A stretch of DNA of 64,000 nt from Lottia gigantea. Taxonomy: Eukaryota; Mollusca; Gastropoda; Lottiidae. The translations under genes and the position numbers were made by a program. The stretch is from positions 463,247 through 527,246 of the forward strand of contig NW_008709333.1 in assembly GCF_000327385.1 (NCBI RefSeq), read 5' to 3'. Of this stretch, positions 15,001 to 25,400 are shown in pieces; positions within the stretch are counted from its first letter, which is position 1; the number at the start of each line of letters is the position of its first letter. The notes under the pieces were generated by a model. The model saw nothing but the letters and a program-made list of their open reading frames with translations. It did not search any database and was not told where the DNA came from.

Positions 15001-18000
15001 TTCAAAAACTTAACTGCAGATGAGTTGATAGTTCCAATCATCTGATAATTATTGGGAACTGCATTCATGATTTTTTTATTAAGAAATTTTCATTCACCAG
15101 TCACTGATTTCATGTAGCTTTTTGACAAAATACAATATATTTATACAAAGTTTTTCTTTTTCAATTAAAATAAAATAGGCATAGGACATTATACTTTCTC
15201 TGTATGTTTGTAGTGGGGATAGGATTTGCATGCTTTTGGGTTGGGGCGACAGGATTTGCCTGTTTTTGGTGGGGGGCCAGGATTTGCATGTTTTTGAATC
15301 TGTGTCTGCTTTGCATGCTGTAAACCACTTGCTTTGCTTGTTATATCTAATGCATGTGTTTGTATGTTGACATGATTATTTTGGGCTGCTTTGTTGATTC
15401 TGCTAAACTAAAATATAGTAATTTCAGTGGAGGTTTAATTTAGATGTATTCTGGTTCAAGATTGTTATAGATATTTGACTGTGGTATTATCCTTGATTGA
15501 TTATATAATCATTCCCTACCACTTAACCTCTTTTATTCCACCTCATTTTTAGGCTTCAGTGGTGATCTTTTCAAGTGGGTTTCTGAAGAAGGGACAACCC
15601 TTCTCTATTTCGTAATCTCTTTTATTGCAGTTTCCATTCTTGTTTGGTGCCCTAAGAGTTCTGAAACCCAACCCTAGTCTAATTCCATAATTCCCTCTAT
15701 CAGAGTTTTTAGCATCAGTGTTCCATCTTTGATGCCATGTCTGGTGCCTGTTGCTTCCTAGAGTTCTTAACCTAACCCTATTCCAGGTTCCTTCTATTGC
15801 AGGTCTTAGCATCTATCCTTGTTGCCATGGCTAGTGATTCCAAGAGTTCATAACTCAACCCTATTCTAATTCCAGGTACCATTTACGCGTGGTCTTGACG
15901 CCAAGTCATATGGTTTAGTATGGCCGTCTGTACGGGAATGGCATTCAAATCTAGATACCTTTAGACTAACAGACTCCTATGGTCTTTTTAGAGTGTAAGC
16001 TTTTTTTGGTGTTTGAACCTTTTTCGTTTAATTTTATTTTTTATTTTATTCTGTCAGAATGGGCAAAGAAAGTAGAATGAATATAATATCCAATGAATTG
16101 ATGAAAATGACAAGTTAACATTAGTTATTAGTGTTTTTGCTCTGTGTGACTATATGTTGATTTGTGAATATTCACTAACTACTCAATAACTTTTAATCTT
16201 GCAATATTTTCCTCATTGTACACTACTGCACTACCAGGCATTGCCTGTTTTCATAAGCCCCAATATAATAAGGATCTATTCATGGCAAGCCAGATTTTAT
16301 TCATGCAAAATATCCCAAACTGACATTTTGCAGGGATTGTAAAGAGGATTTATAATTATTTTAAGTGTATCCGGGGCACTAATAGCAACAATTTGCACTA
16401 TTCCAATTTTCAATCAGATATCTGTGGTTCTTACAATTCCACTCAAACTAAGTATAACTACTATATCAAAGGACTTTGCAAAAACCTCTTTTTGAAAAAC
16501 TATCCATTAAGGTATTGTTCGATAAGGTACAGAACAGTAGGATGTAAAACTTTCTGTTCACTATATAATAATGTTATAAAACGTGTTATATTTATATTAT
16601 GTAGAATGACTGGTGTTGGAGGCAGACCTGAAGTTGTAATAGAAGGAAGTTATTCTATGGATAAAGGTTGGAAAGAATATGATTTTCTCTATAAACCAGG
16701 AAACGTGGCCACTCGACCTCCTGTCGTAGGTTAGTACTTCTATTTAATTCAGAAATAATCTGACTTAATGTCGCCAAGCGATGTTCTAGGTTATAATCTT
16801 TATCTCTTTCAGTGGAGAACTGTTTAACAATTAAGCTGCAACACAGTTAAAATCAAAAAGTAATCTGCCAACGGTGTTTAAGTTATTGCCCTTGACTTAG
16901 TAAAATGCGTCAAATTTGGCTTGTTTACTTGATAAAGGCTACATTTTTTTTCTGATCTAGATGAAACTTGGTATGCATGTATATATTGTTGAACTTTTGG
17001 TCATGTTCAAATGGCAATAATTGGATGAACAAGTTTGGAGTTATTGCTCTTGACTAATAAGATATCTTTAAGTTTATGAGAAAATTAATTTTTAAGTCAC
17101 AAAAGACTTGTTATCATTACTGACAGCTGGTAGTGGGCGTATGTTAGCAAGGTGTCTTTACAATTCCAGTCAGAAAATATCAGAACATCAATTCCAATCT
17201 GTATCATTTATATTCACAACCTTGTAATATTTTTCAGCCCCACATCAACCTCGATTAGATTGGCAGATGTGGTTCGCTGCTCTCGGTAATTATCAACAAA
17301 ATCCATGGTTTGTCAACCTCGTCTACAGATTATTAACCAATCAGAAAGAAGTATTAGAATTACTGCATAATAATCCATTTCCTGGCAAACCGCCAAAATA
17401 TATCCGAGCCACTTTATACCATTATCATTTTACTACCAGTAATACTAAAAATACTAAATTGTAAGTAGACGTCATTTCTTAATATTTACATTCTATTGTC
17501 ACGTGCTATAGTGAACCCATGTAAAAAATTGCATTCATTTACCGATGAACTACAAATTTCTTGAGTGATCTCCGATGACGTAATGACTCGTAATGATGTG
17601 ATCTCCTGTGACAACTTGGTTATATGGCGTATGAATACACAACAACTTTCAATTAAAAATAGACACGGCGATGGAACAAATCTCGGTCTCAGAGTTTTTG
17701 TTGAATATTTCTTTCTATTTTATTTGTTTGTTTAATAGTTGAACTTTCTAAAAAAAAAATTTCATTTGTTTGTAAATAAAGACTCCCATTTATTTCATCA
17801 GCCTATCAATGTGGGGGCGGGGCTTAATATTAATTGACAGGAGAACACTAAATTTAAGTGGTTCAGATTTCAAGAAAAAAGAATTAAAATCATTTGAATT
17901 AAATTTTAGATTTTCTAAAAGAAATTGGTGGAGTAGAGAAAAGAAATCAGAATATATCTCAATTTTATCGAAAGATGAACCTACCATGATGCAATATTTA

Positions 18001-18526
18001 GAACATGAAGGAATACTTGGGGTAAGTTTGATTTAATTTTGTTGCTCTGAAAACTGAATTAAAGGAATTGTGAAAAGGTTTCTGTCTATGTGTACAATTA
18101 TGGCTTCTACTTCATCATTCCAATTTCTGTTAGTTTTCTGTGGTTTCTGTAATTATAGAAATGCTTAACATATGATGACACCTTCGCAAAAGTTGTTAAT
18201 AATATCTTTGTCCTTCGAGACTTAGTTTTTCCAAGGATCACAGACTGAAAATTGAAACAATCAGTGTTCCTATACATATACAATCCCTTCAACAAAATAA
18301 CAGAGTATTGTAAATATTTACCAGCTATACAATTGCCGTTATGTTCATACAAGTTCACGTTTATTTTCAGAAAAATAAAATAAAAGTAAAGACAGTGACG
18401 TCTGTTATTGGTAAAGGTGTAAAATACATACGAAGTTTAGTGGGACAACCTGAAGGATTTAAATTTCTCATGTCGTTATTCGGATCTGGGCTGCTAATTA
18501 ACGTTATTAATTGTTTTATTTTTTAA
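10..18526 (+). CDS. LMF2: Lipase maturation factor 2 (LMF2), 5'-partial, 13 exons
   Basis: Multi-pass ER membrane protein of the lipase maturation factor family. LMF1 is known to help lipoprotein and hepatic lipases fold; the role of LMF2 is less settled. Exons read from AG/GT sites with continuous phase: 10-212, 1381-1409, 2412-2640, 2984-3136, 11712-11820, 12112-12261, 12500-12605, 12995-13094, 14742-14857 (or 15876-15994), 16605-16729, 17238-17460, 17910-18021, 18371-18526 (TAA). They give about 602 residues; the N-terminus and first membrane segment lie upstream of the window. Family blocks visible: [39 protein letters not shown] and [16 protein letters not shown], all close to vertebrate LMF2 as I remember it. 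Hydrophobic stretches fall in exons 1, 3, 4, 6, 7, 8 and at the very C-terminus. The lysine-rich loop after exon 5 and the C-terminal tail favour LMF2 over LMF1. Assignment is firm; choice between the two ninth exons is open. Confidence 0.93.
213..1380 (+). other. LMF2 intron 1
   Basis: Holds a three-copy tandem repeat (261-415) and a T17 run (855-871). Nothing else recognised. Confidence 0.6.
261..415. repeat. Tandem repeat, about 62-bp unit, 3 copies
   Basis: TGTGAACTCTCTGAAAGG recurs at 261, 325 and 385. The third copy continues into GTTGACAAACCTGAAT. The reverse complement of this family forms the array at 60275-60520. Confidence 0.8.
1410..2411 (+). other. LMF2 intron 2
   Basis: About 1 kb of AT-rich sequence between the 29-nt exon 2 and exon 3. 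I see no gene or clear repeat in it. Confidence 0.5.
2900..2988 (+). repeat. 42-bp tandem duplication of an LMF2 3' splice site
   Basis: The stretch ending TTTGCTATTTTTCAGTGT occurs twice in a row, so the intron before exon 4 ends with two identical acceptors (exon start 2942 or 2984). The second gives the family-like start CIPTPLAWF. Because the copy is 42 nt and open, use of the first would add 14 residues in frame. Confidence 0.9.
3137..4144 (+). other. LMF2 intron 4, 5' part
   Basis: AT-rich. Two copies of a sequence starting ATATCACAGTTAGA (about 3719-3810 and 3906-3985) with a stem near AATTCTCCACCC/AGCC. It also contains the 3' flank of the antisense ROCO gene. A related fragment occurs at about 61990-62035 in reverse. 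Confidence 0.5.
4145..7666 (-). CDS. MFHAS1-like ROCO protein (LRR-ROC-COR GTPase), complete, two exons
   Basis: Exons 7666-7333 and 7080-4145 (minus strand) join in phase (111 codons plus 1 nt, then 2 nt) to a 1089-residue protein. The start is the ATG at 7664-7666, followed by a Ser/Thr/Lys-rich tail of about 90 residues, probably disordered. Leucine-rich repeats run from about residue 95 to 480 (repeated LxxLxLxxNxLxxLP). A ROC GTPase domain follows: P-loop GDSQCGKT near 523, switch II DFGGD near 571, TKSD specificity motif near 631, SAK near 726. The COR region starts near [12 protein letters not shown] (about 757) and ends with a block like the end of MFHAS1 (YTFPF, HPGIYW). No kinase domain, as in MFHAS1. 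The family is linked to innate-immune and Ras/ERK signalling; the substrate here is unknown. The gene sits antisense in an intron of LMF2 and its exon 2 is more GC-rich than the surrounding intron. Confidence 0.9.
8358..8660. repeat. Tandem duplication, about 150-bp unit, 2 copies
   Basis: Both units share AGTTACAAAATAGTATTAAA, TATAGCATTATAGGGATTAA and AACCAAATCAATTTCCTCTC, followed by a GTCTGTGGT.CCTC..GGTTCCT end. Confidence 0.85.
10914..10980 (+). other. G-rich tract
   Basis: Several GGG/GGGG runs (GGGGGGAGGG, GGGGAGGGAG, GGGGGTGGGG) spaced closely on the LMF2 sense strand. Fits a G-quadruplex pattern in an intron. Confidence 0.55.
13486..14277. repeat. 38-bp minisatellite, about 21 copies
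   Basis: Unit of 38 bp (GTCAACTCTAGTAATACTAG then ACTAACAGATATCTAGAT) repeated with few changes through the intron between LMF2 exons 8 and 9a. Each unit contains the perfect palindrome TCTAGTA-A-TACTAGA plus ATCTAGAT. One unit near 13795 is a few bases short. Confidence 0.95.
14476..14699. mobile_element. MITE with TTAACCCTTT ends
   Basis: Left end TTAACCCTTTAAACACTG, right end GTTGAAAGGGTTAA, 224 bp, no coding capacity. TTAA at both edges suggests a TTAA target. Related pieces: about 42845-42940 (GACGTCACTTGGTAACGG, ending GGTTGAAAGAATTAA) and about 53050-53130 (CTCTGCGTGTAAAT, ATACCCTGAACTCCCAAG). Confidence 0.75.
14742..14857 (+). CDS. LMF2: LMF2 alternative exon 9a
   Basis: A 116-nt exon that starts in phase 0 after a TTTAG acceptor and ends in phase 2 (AG) before GTATAT. 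It encodes a loop starting MPHSAVHRP, with LWP in the middle and ending SSYGLFR. Spliced to exon 10 it gives SYGLFRRMTG, the same residues as in vertebrate LMF2. Exon 15876-15994 occupies the same slot with the same phases. The donor (AG|GTATAT) is weaker than that of the rival exon. Confidence 0.8.
14858..15875 (+). other. Intron between LMF2 exons 9a and 9b
   Basis: About 1 kb. The last 250 bases (15640-15875) are a degenerate tandem repeat: GAGTTCT.A(A/C)CCCAACCCTA then TTAGCATC and TTGATGCCATG, in two and a half units of about 95-110 bp, running right up to the 9b acceptor. Confidence 0.6.
15876..15994 (+). CDS. LMF2: LMF2 alternative exon 9b
   Basis: A 119-nt exon between a TTCCAG acceptor and a GTAAGC donor, phase 0 in and phase 2 out, exactly as exon 9a. 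It encodes [13 protein letters not shown], then VWP and DSYGLFR, and joins exon 10 as SYGLFRVMTG. Its first residues resemble the VPYS start of the vertebrate segment better than 9a does. Including both 9a and 9b would shift frame and reach a stop within about 14 codons, so only one can be used per productive transcript. A second GT two bases upstream (AGA|GTGTAA) would give the wrong phase. Confidence 0.72.
16332..16505 (+). mobile_element. MITE fragment, AGGGATTG family
   Basis: Starts AGGGATTGTAAAGAGG, has the family core TTCCAATTTTCAATCAGA with TCTGTGGTTCTTACAATTCC, and ends near AACCTCTTTTTG. Same family as 36783-36960, 40704-40830 and the well-kept copy 60731-60955. The open frame across it is not a gene. 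Confidence 0.6.
16860..17155 (+). mobile_element. Relict of a GGGCGTAT-ended mobile element
   Basis: Contains GATGAAACTTGGTATGCATG and TTGCCCTTGACTTAG, typical of non-autonomous mollusc elements. It ends CTGACAGCTGGTAGTGGGCG followed by TATGTTA, which matches the reverse complement of the left end of the element at 47211-48375. Confidence 0.55.
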
Positions 18527-21063
18527 TTAGACTAAAAAATTTCTCATAGTAATACTCACCGTGTTTTGTTGGTATTTAAACTAAAATTTTTGTGCATTAT
18601 TATAGTTAAGCAAAGATATTTGTACATTCTGGTATGATTCAATGTTTGATAGCAGATTTGGATATTTCATTTCATGTTTTTTTGTGAGTTACTCCCCTTC
18701 TCATCCATGATCTAACATAATTCTTCTTTAAATCATGTTCAGTTAAACTTTGCAAAATTACGTCTAGATATTGTCAGAAGAATATGAAATGAAACAAATT
18801 TGTGTTTCAAAGTTTGCATTTGCACTTTATCAGCTTGGGAAATGATTCAAAAACATGACCATGCCATTTGAATTTGAAGAAGAATTCAAATTGTAAGTAA
18901 TCTGCAGGCAAGGCATATTAATTGCTACTTAAGGTGCGAGCACACGATTGAATCGTGTGTACCCATGCTTCTACAACAAGATTATTGCGTTCTCGACAGG
19001 ATTTATAATATTAAACAAGTTTGATAATTGTCTCCGACAGTTTAATCATCTGCAAGACAGACCATCGTCATCCAATCAGATTACTTTTCCTTTCAATTGC
19101 ATGTTCCGCACGAGATTATTGACAAGGTGGAAAACAACTGACTGGAGCTTGTGTCGGTCAGTGAAACTCTTTACAAGACAAAAATCTCCGAACTAGACCG
19201 ATTGTAAGCCCGCACCTTTAGAATGAAGTTTTGAATCATACCTGGATTTGTATCAATATCTTTGTTTAACTATATACTTTCATGTAACTTTAGAGAAAAT
19301 ACACTTGGTTAAAAATCCCTTATGGCAACTCCTTGTAGGTCTTGAAAACTTTCATCATTGATATTATACCAACTCTTTAAAGTGTTTAAGTTCTGATTTT
19401 AACTAATTTATTTTCTTTTTGACAGTTTTTACTTCTGCTAGTTATTCACCCTCTATGTTACTTTACTTATTTCATCTCTAAAACAATTAACCAACTACAA
19501 GCCAAGTATATTTTCTCAACATCTTCTCATTATAATTTCATTGTTTCATATTTTGGAGGATTGAAGCATATCTTAATTATTGAGCATTAGTAAGAATTAA
19601 TTACCAGGATTTTATTAGCGGCACAACACAAGTTATTTCCCCTTGTCATGCACTAGTTACTTCCCTTACAATTTACTTTTCTTGGTGTAGATTTTTAAAC
19701 TGTTCATTACATGATACTAAGCTGTGAACGTGAGGAAATCAAATTTGATTGGTGTTCAATGAAATTATGGGAATATTTTAACCTATGAAATAATTTCTCA
19801 AAATTACAAATTGTTCCTTTTGAGATAGTACTTTTCATTGGTCAAAATGAAGTCACATGTAATCAGCAGAGCGTGGAATTTAGACAATGACAAATAGATA
19901 AACAATTCTTTATATACTTTACTTATTATTTGTGAACTTTTAACTGTTAACTGAGAAGTCAACTGAGTATCCAGTCAAAAAAATACCTATTGCACACTGC
20001 ATGGTGTGGTCGTTTAGTTTAGGATGAATATGAAGTACAATATAAACTGAAGGCAAAAAATCTCAACCTTTCAGTTGCTTCTACTTTATTTTCATGTTAT
20101 TTTCTCCATCGACTTAATGAACTCGACTTAATTAACTCTAACGAAGCATTTTTGATGTATTTTTTTTTTGTTTTAATAAGGTGGAACTTTTTTTGTCCAC
20201 TTTTAGCAATATTTCTTTATTAATGTAGTGCTTATATTGTTAGTATTCATTGTATGAGATCTCAGACAGTTCAAATTTGGATTGTTTTGTGCTAAGCCAT
20301 TAGGCAGCAGAAAGAAAAATTTTCTCAGTGTATTTTGTTAGGGTGATTGACTGTCATGATCTGTCGTATACCATGCCAAATGCATTTGTCTAAAAGCCTT
20401 GAATTATCTGGACATGAAACTGTTCCTTAGTAGATATGAGGTTTCCAATGAATGACTTGTATGATCTGATCTAGTATTTGTTTTGTCCTAATTAGTCTTG
20501 GTCTTTCAGTCTTCCAATTATATTGTATATGACTCTTATACTGATGAATTCTCTTTTAATTAACAAAACACAATGGTGACCCACTTTTTGCCTTAAAATT
20601 AAACAAAAAAAAAAGATAAATTGTCATCTAATTATTAATTTTACCAGCTTTACTGTGCTAAATAGTTAAAACATTCAAGTTTTCGTGTTTAATTATGTCT
20701 ATTTGGATGTTTATTCTTCACATTGTTATATTTTGGTCTTTTACCAGTCATAGAATAGAGAGTTGATATTTTGAATTGTGGTGCAGAAAAATAGGACATA
20801 AACTCCATTGTATTAAACAGATACACTCTCTGGTAGGCTGGCTCTATCAGATAACAAACTAGATAAGCTCCAATTCGAGATATCTGCATAACAAGCTCTT
20901 AATTTCCTTTACCTACCTGTTGGCTTGATAAATAAAACAACTTGACTAATTTCGAACTGTAGTAGTTTTTACTGCATGCAATAGACAATTTTTGTGAGAT
21001 CTTTACAATATCAATTTTGTAATAAAATTACATTAAATTTGAATCTGTGTTTTTTATGCCCAG
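18527..21063. other. Intergenic spacer downstream of LMF2
   Basis: AT-rich, presumably begins with the LMF2 3' UTR. Contains a MITE (18931-19218). Around 19985 and 20778 there are short fragments of SINE tail. An AATAAA lies near 20931. No gene recognised. Confidence 0.5.
18931..19218. mobile_element. MITE with AAGGTGCG terminal inverted repeats
   Basis: Left end AAGGTGCGAGCACACGATT, right end CGATTGTAAGCCCGCACCTT in reverse complement, about 288 bp. More GC-rich than its flanks. No transposase frame. Confidence 0.7.
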
Positions 21064-22176
21064 TGGTAGGGCTGGTGTTAGTTCCTTCTGCTCTGCCAAT
21101 CAGTATGTTAATGCTCTAAATGATGTATGGTTAGCTGTTCGAAGGATGAAATTTAAAAGGAGTAAGCTTATCCTGCAGTCCTGGAATAATTTTGGACTAT
21201 CTGATGCAGGGTAAAAAAGAATAAAACATTAATCATTCCAAAGTATGTTCGTTAAGTTTAGAGGAACAGGTTTATTACCTTGTTATAGTTGAAATCCCAA
21301 AAGAGTGCCTAATCAAGTTTCCCAATTGCACACTGCATAGCATTTCTCATCTTCATTTGTCGAACCAGGTCTTGATTTTCTTGTGACCAACATGTACAAT
21401 CTCTGGTCGTCACAGGTAATAAAAACTACTTTAACCGAGCTGAGGTATTGCTCAGGTAAAGGGAGACAACTACAATAAATGATCCTATTTTGAGAATCAT
21501 TGTGGTATGTAGCCAAATGATAAAAATGAATTGTATAACAAGTTAAAAAATTGATTATTAATAAAACAAAGTTAGTCAAAATAAACAACAATAACAATTA
21601 TTACTTTAGGAATGTTAAAAAATAAAAATTAGTGGAGAGAAGATACTTCTGCTCTTCTGGGTCCAAATCAAAACATAAACAGTCCACTATATTTGTAGGT
21701 AGTTAAAGTAGTAATCAACACAATATAAATTAAGTCTGTCTAGTATCTACTACTATATATTCAACCTACAAATAAAATCGGCTGCTCCGTCACATCTTCC
21801 TCATTAACAGCAGTGTTAATCAAGCTCATAAAAATTTATAAAAGATTGGAATTTAGTAAAAAAAAAGTTAGCAAAAACATTGCACTAGTTAGCATAAAAA
21901 CGCAGAATAAACATATATACTATCTGATCGGTGGAAGCTAGCAAAAATATATAAAAATACGAAAACTGTCAGAGAAAATCACCAATTTCAAAAATGTTAT
22001 TGTGAAATCTGACAGGTTGGAAAATCAAATGGAATTGAGCTTATTTTCACTCCTGTATTTACAGTAACAGTGTTACACTAAAAGCTAGTGAGGCAGGATT
22101 TCTTCAACCTATTGAAACACCTAATGCCACTGGCGTCTGGTTTGCCAACATTACATTACCCTTCAATAATATTTGA
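21064..22176 (+). CDS. Unidentified 3'-terminal exon pair between LMF2 and TTC17
   Basis: Two plus-strand segments look like the last exons of a gene. The first (21064-21210) follows a pyrimidine-rich ATGCCCAG acceptor and ends GG|GTAAAA. The second (22065-22176) follows TATTTACAG and ends in TGA. Both join in phase 2 and give about 86 residues containing NQYVNALNDVWLAVRR, ILQSWNNFGLSD, then TGVWFANITLPFNNI at the C-terminus. Two potential N-glycosylation sites (NAT, NIT) lie near the end. I do not recognise the family and found no convincing upstream exons in 18527-21063; phase 2 at the first acceptor implies at least one. It could be a gene remnant or chance. The last codons overlap a decayed antisense copy of the TTC17 terminal exon. 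Confidence 0.3.
21655..21800. mobile_element. Fragment of CAGGGG-ended element
   Basis: AAATCAAAACATAAACAGTC, CACTATATTTGTAGGTAGTT and CAACACAATATAAATTAAGT match parts of the fuller copy at 27265-27705. Confidence 0.5.
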
Positions 22177-22375
22177 CAATGAACAGCTCTTAATCTATTC
22201 CAGGAGTGCCTAAAATATTGAGGTTTGTAATTAATGAACTGATCATTATCGAGTCTGGACTTGGTGCTCCCCTCTAGAGTATTTATGCTAAATTTTCACA
22301 ATGAATAGCTCTCAGTCTTTCCATAGCAGATACAAAATCTTGGGGTATATCATAAACTGACCAACTTAATTCCAA
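22160..22375 (-). pseudogene. Two decayed tandem copies of the TTC17 terminal exon
   Basis: Just downstream of the TTC17 stop the exon end recurs. On the minus strand, 22375-22285 reads DFVSAMERLRAIHCENLA then stop, against DFKPAVDRLRAIHCENIA in the true exon. A third, shorter copy at 22225-22160 reads NRLRAVHCQI. Matching points are 150 and 122 bp apart, and the flank CTCTAGAGTATTTATGC is shared by the true exon and copy 2. No clear acceptor precedes the copies, so they are probably 3' UTR or flank now. Confidence 0.7.
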
Positions 22376-22432
22376 CATTAATGGAGTTCGGTTTGTTGCT
22401 ATGGTAACCCCCTCCCTCTCCCTCTAGAGTAT

Positions 22433-25400
22433 TTATGCTATATTTTCACAATGAATAGCTCGTAATCTGTCTACAGCAGGTTTAAAGTCTTCCTGATAAA
22501 ATCTGGTAGCTTCATAAAATGATACAGCAGTTCTCCATTTTCCCTGAAAAACAGTGAATATTCAAATAAATTGTGTACAATGTAGCCTACCTTCAGGACA
22601 TCTGTAAGAAAGGGGTCCTTTTACATGTCAAGAATGATATTAAGTGACTTTGTTAGGGTTAGGTAGGGATGGCCATATGTTTTTTAATGCCCATTTTTGT
22701 ACCGTTGCAGTACGAATAGCCATGGCCTTTTAAACATAACATCCCTATAATTGTATAGTAGTGGACTCCTCACACGAGAAGTATCATCAGGTGTTTCACA
22801 AACATATGACACCTGCCACTACTCTATAGGTCAACAACATCATGAGATACAACCAGATCAATACCATCAGGTGTTTTGAAAACAGCAAGTTAATTTGCTT
22901 GTCACCGGCCACTAGATCATGTGATGAAATCAATCTATAACAGTGCCAATCAGTAAACTCACCAGCGCAGCGTAGATATTACCCAGTGTGAAATAATGAA
23001 TGGGTAACGTTGATTGAATATCTAATGCTAAATCTTCCACCATGATAGCGTTGCTATAGTAACCACCTTGAACCAGAATATTAGCATATCCTAATAACAT
23101 TAAATCCTGAAAAACAAAAAAAAATAATTAGATAACATTATTAAACTATTTTCACTGTTACAATAAAAAATCTGTACAAGCAAGACAATTCCGTTAAGCA
23201 AAATCTCATCCAAAGTATGGCAAAATCGAGAGTCAAAGATGTGTGGTAGTGGACTCCTCCAAAGAGTAGTACCTTCAGGTGTTTTGAAAAGAGAAAGCAT
23301 GGTGTGCCACACACAATGGTAAAAATTATGAGATACAACCAACAATATTGTATAAAATGTTTTAATTTGGTTCCAAACGCATCAAGCAACTCGTGAATTG
23401 TTCCGATTGTCTTTGAAGTTTCTCAGGTATCCCCCTGTAGTGTTCACTTGTACCAAGGATATAGAATAAGAAATAAGCAACTTACAGCCATCTCAAGAGG
23501 AGCATATGATAAAGACAGTCTGTAACAATCTAAAGCTTTAGTAAAATCACCCTCTACCCTCCAGTATAGACCAGCTGCAGACGCTGCCACCCACGACTTG
23601 GGATTCTGAAAATAATCAAATAAGACTAGTTCCAAAACTTTCTTTATCATAATAATTGACTTTAGTATGACAAAGTAGTAACTACTAATGCCTTTGGGTT
23701 GTATTATTCACTGAGAGTTATCTGCCCCTGTAAGCAAATGGCAACATGTGTTTGCCCTTTCTAATAAAACTGAATAATCTCATGGAAGCTCTCACTACTG
23801 TTCAATGAAATCCCTTACTTGTAAAGTCCTAAATTAAGCTTGGCATTCCTTTCATTGATTGCCTCTAACTGATATTGTTTATTTGATACTGGAGTTGTTA
23901 TTTATACAGAATCAAGAAAGAAACCCTTGCGACAGATTGCTACTTACCTGTTGAAGAGTTAAAGCTATTCTATGACCCACAACTTCTGATGGTTCAACAT
24001 CACCATTTAACGACTGCAATATCTATAATATCAATCAGAGGAGGGGTAATCATACAATGTAATAAAATATATGGGGTGGCGTAAGGGTTTTGGGGTTGTT
24101 GTGGGGACAGAGGAAGACTGGTAGAATAAATTACAAGGGGTAGGGGATTGTTGTTGGGCCACAGATGAGCAATGAAACAATGTGAATTAATTATATGGGG
24201 TGGGAGGGGGGTTGGGGATGGTTGTATGGCTTAGATTGCTTGGTACAATGACAGTTTTCTGTGTCCAACAAGCTAGAAGATTTCTTGGTACAATGACAGT
24301 TTTCTGTGTCCAACTAACTAGCAGATTGTGCTTGGTACAATGACAGTTTTCTGTGTCCAACTAGCTAGCAGATTGCTTGTTACAATGACAGTTTTCTGTG
24401 TCCAACTAACTAGCAGATTGCTTGGTACAATGACAGTTTTCTGTGTCCAACTAACTAGCAGATTGTGCTGGNNNNNNNNNNNNNNNNNNNNNNNNNNNNN
24501 NNNNNNNNNNNNNNNNNNNNNTGAAACATTAATGGCAGATGAGAAAAGTCAAAAAACAAAGCTGAAAAATTTTTTAAGTCTAACTGCTTCATTTCGTGCA
24601 GGCGTAAGTAAACACTCACGAACCAGGAGCAACATGTCAGCAAAAAATGAAATGAATCAAGTTTACATCCATCTCTTCTGTTACTTCTGCTAGGGCAGCA
24701 GCATTAGCCTGTTTTTTTAATTTCCACTTGTCATTTCAGCCTCTGACAAGGGGAAAGATTAGTTGAAAATTTGAAGGTATTATATCGACCTTTGTTAGAA
24801 TTGAACCCCGGTCAACAGGTTAGAACACAAGCTTCTAACTCACTGAGCCACCATGGCTCCATAAGAAGTCAACAAGAATATACAAAAGGAATATCCTCGA
24901 CTCATAAAAATTTGGAGGATTCTGATTGGTTAATAAATATAAGTAGTACCTACTTAATATTTTTGGCTTCGTAAGATAAATATGTCGATTTAAATTCTGA
25001 GAAATTTATCTGTTTTAATTCATAGCATCGCAAATCAGTTTCTTTATCTAATGGATTTCTTCGTGATGTCGGCCATTTTGTTACGCCTATAAAAAATATA
25101 TATTTTAGATACTGAAATAAGAAGGAATTAAACGGGACCAAAACAATATCTAGGTTTGGACAGATTATGGGCTAATGAAGACGGGCAACGCCATTGCAGG
25201 GTGCAATGAATGAAATTTTGCCAGGACAGCAGCATTTTTCGATCACCAACTGTCAAGGGATCTTTAACGTGCACAGTCTGTAGCACACGGGGCCTGGGTT
25301 TATTGTCCCATTCGGACAGCCATCACTGACGGGGTAATCAGGTTGAAAAATCTGAAGGTATTATCTCAACCTATGTTGGGATTGTACCCTGGACCTTCAG

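Noticed and set aside
15549-15812. 87-codon minus-strand frame upstream of LMF2 exon 9b
   Set aside because: Falls in a degenerate tandem repeat within an intron; no family likeness.
16393-16734. 113-codon plus-strand frame
   Set aside because: Only the part from 16605 is real (LMF2 exon 10); the rest reads through a MITE and intron.
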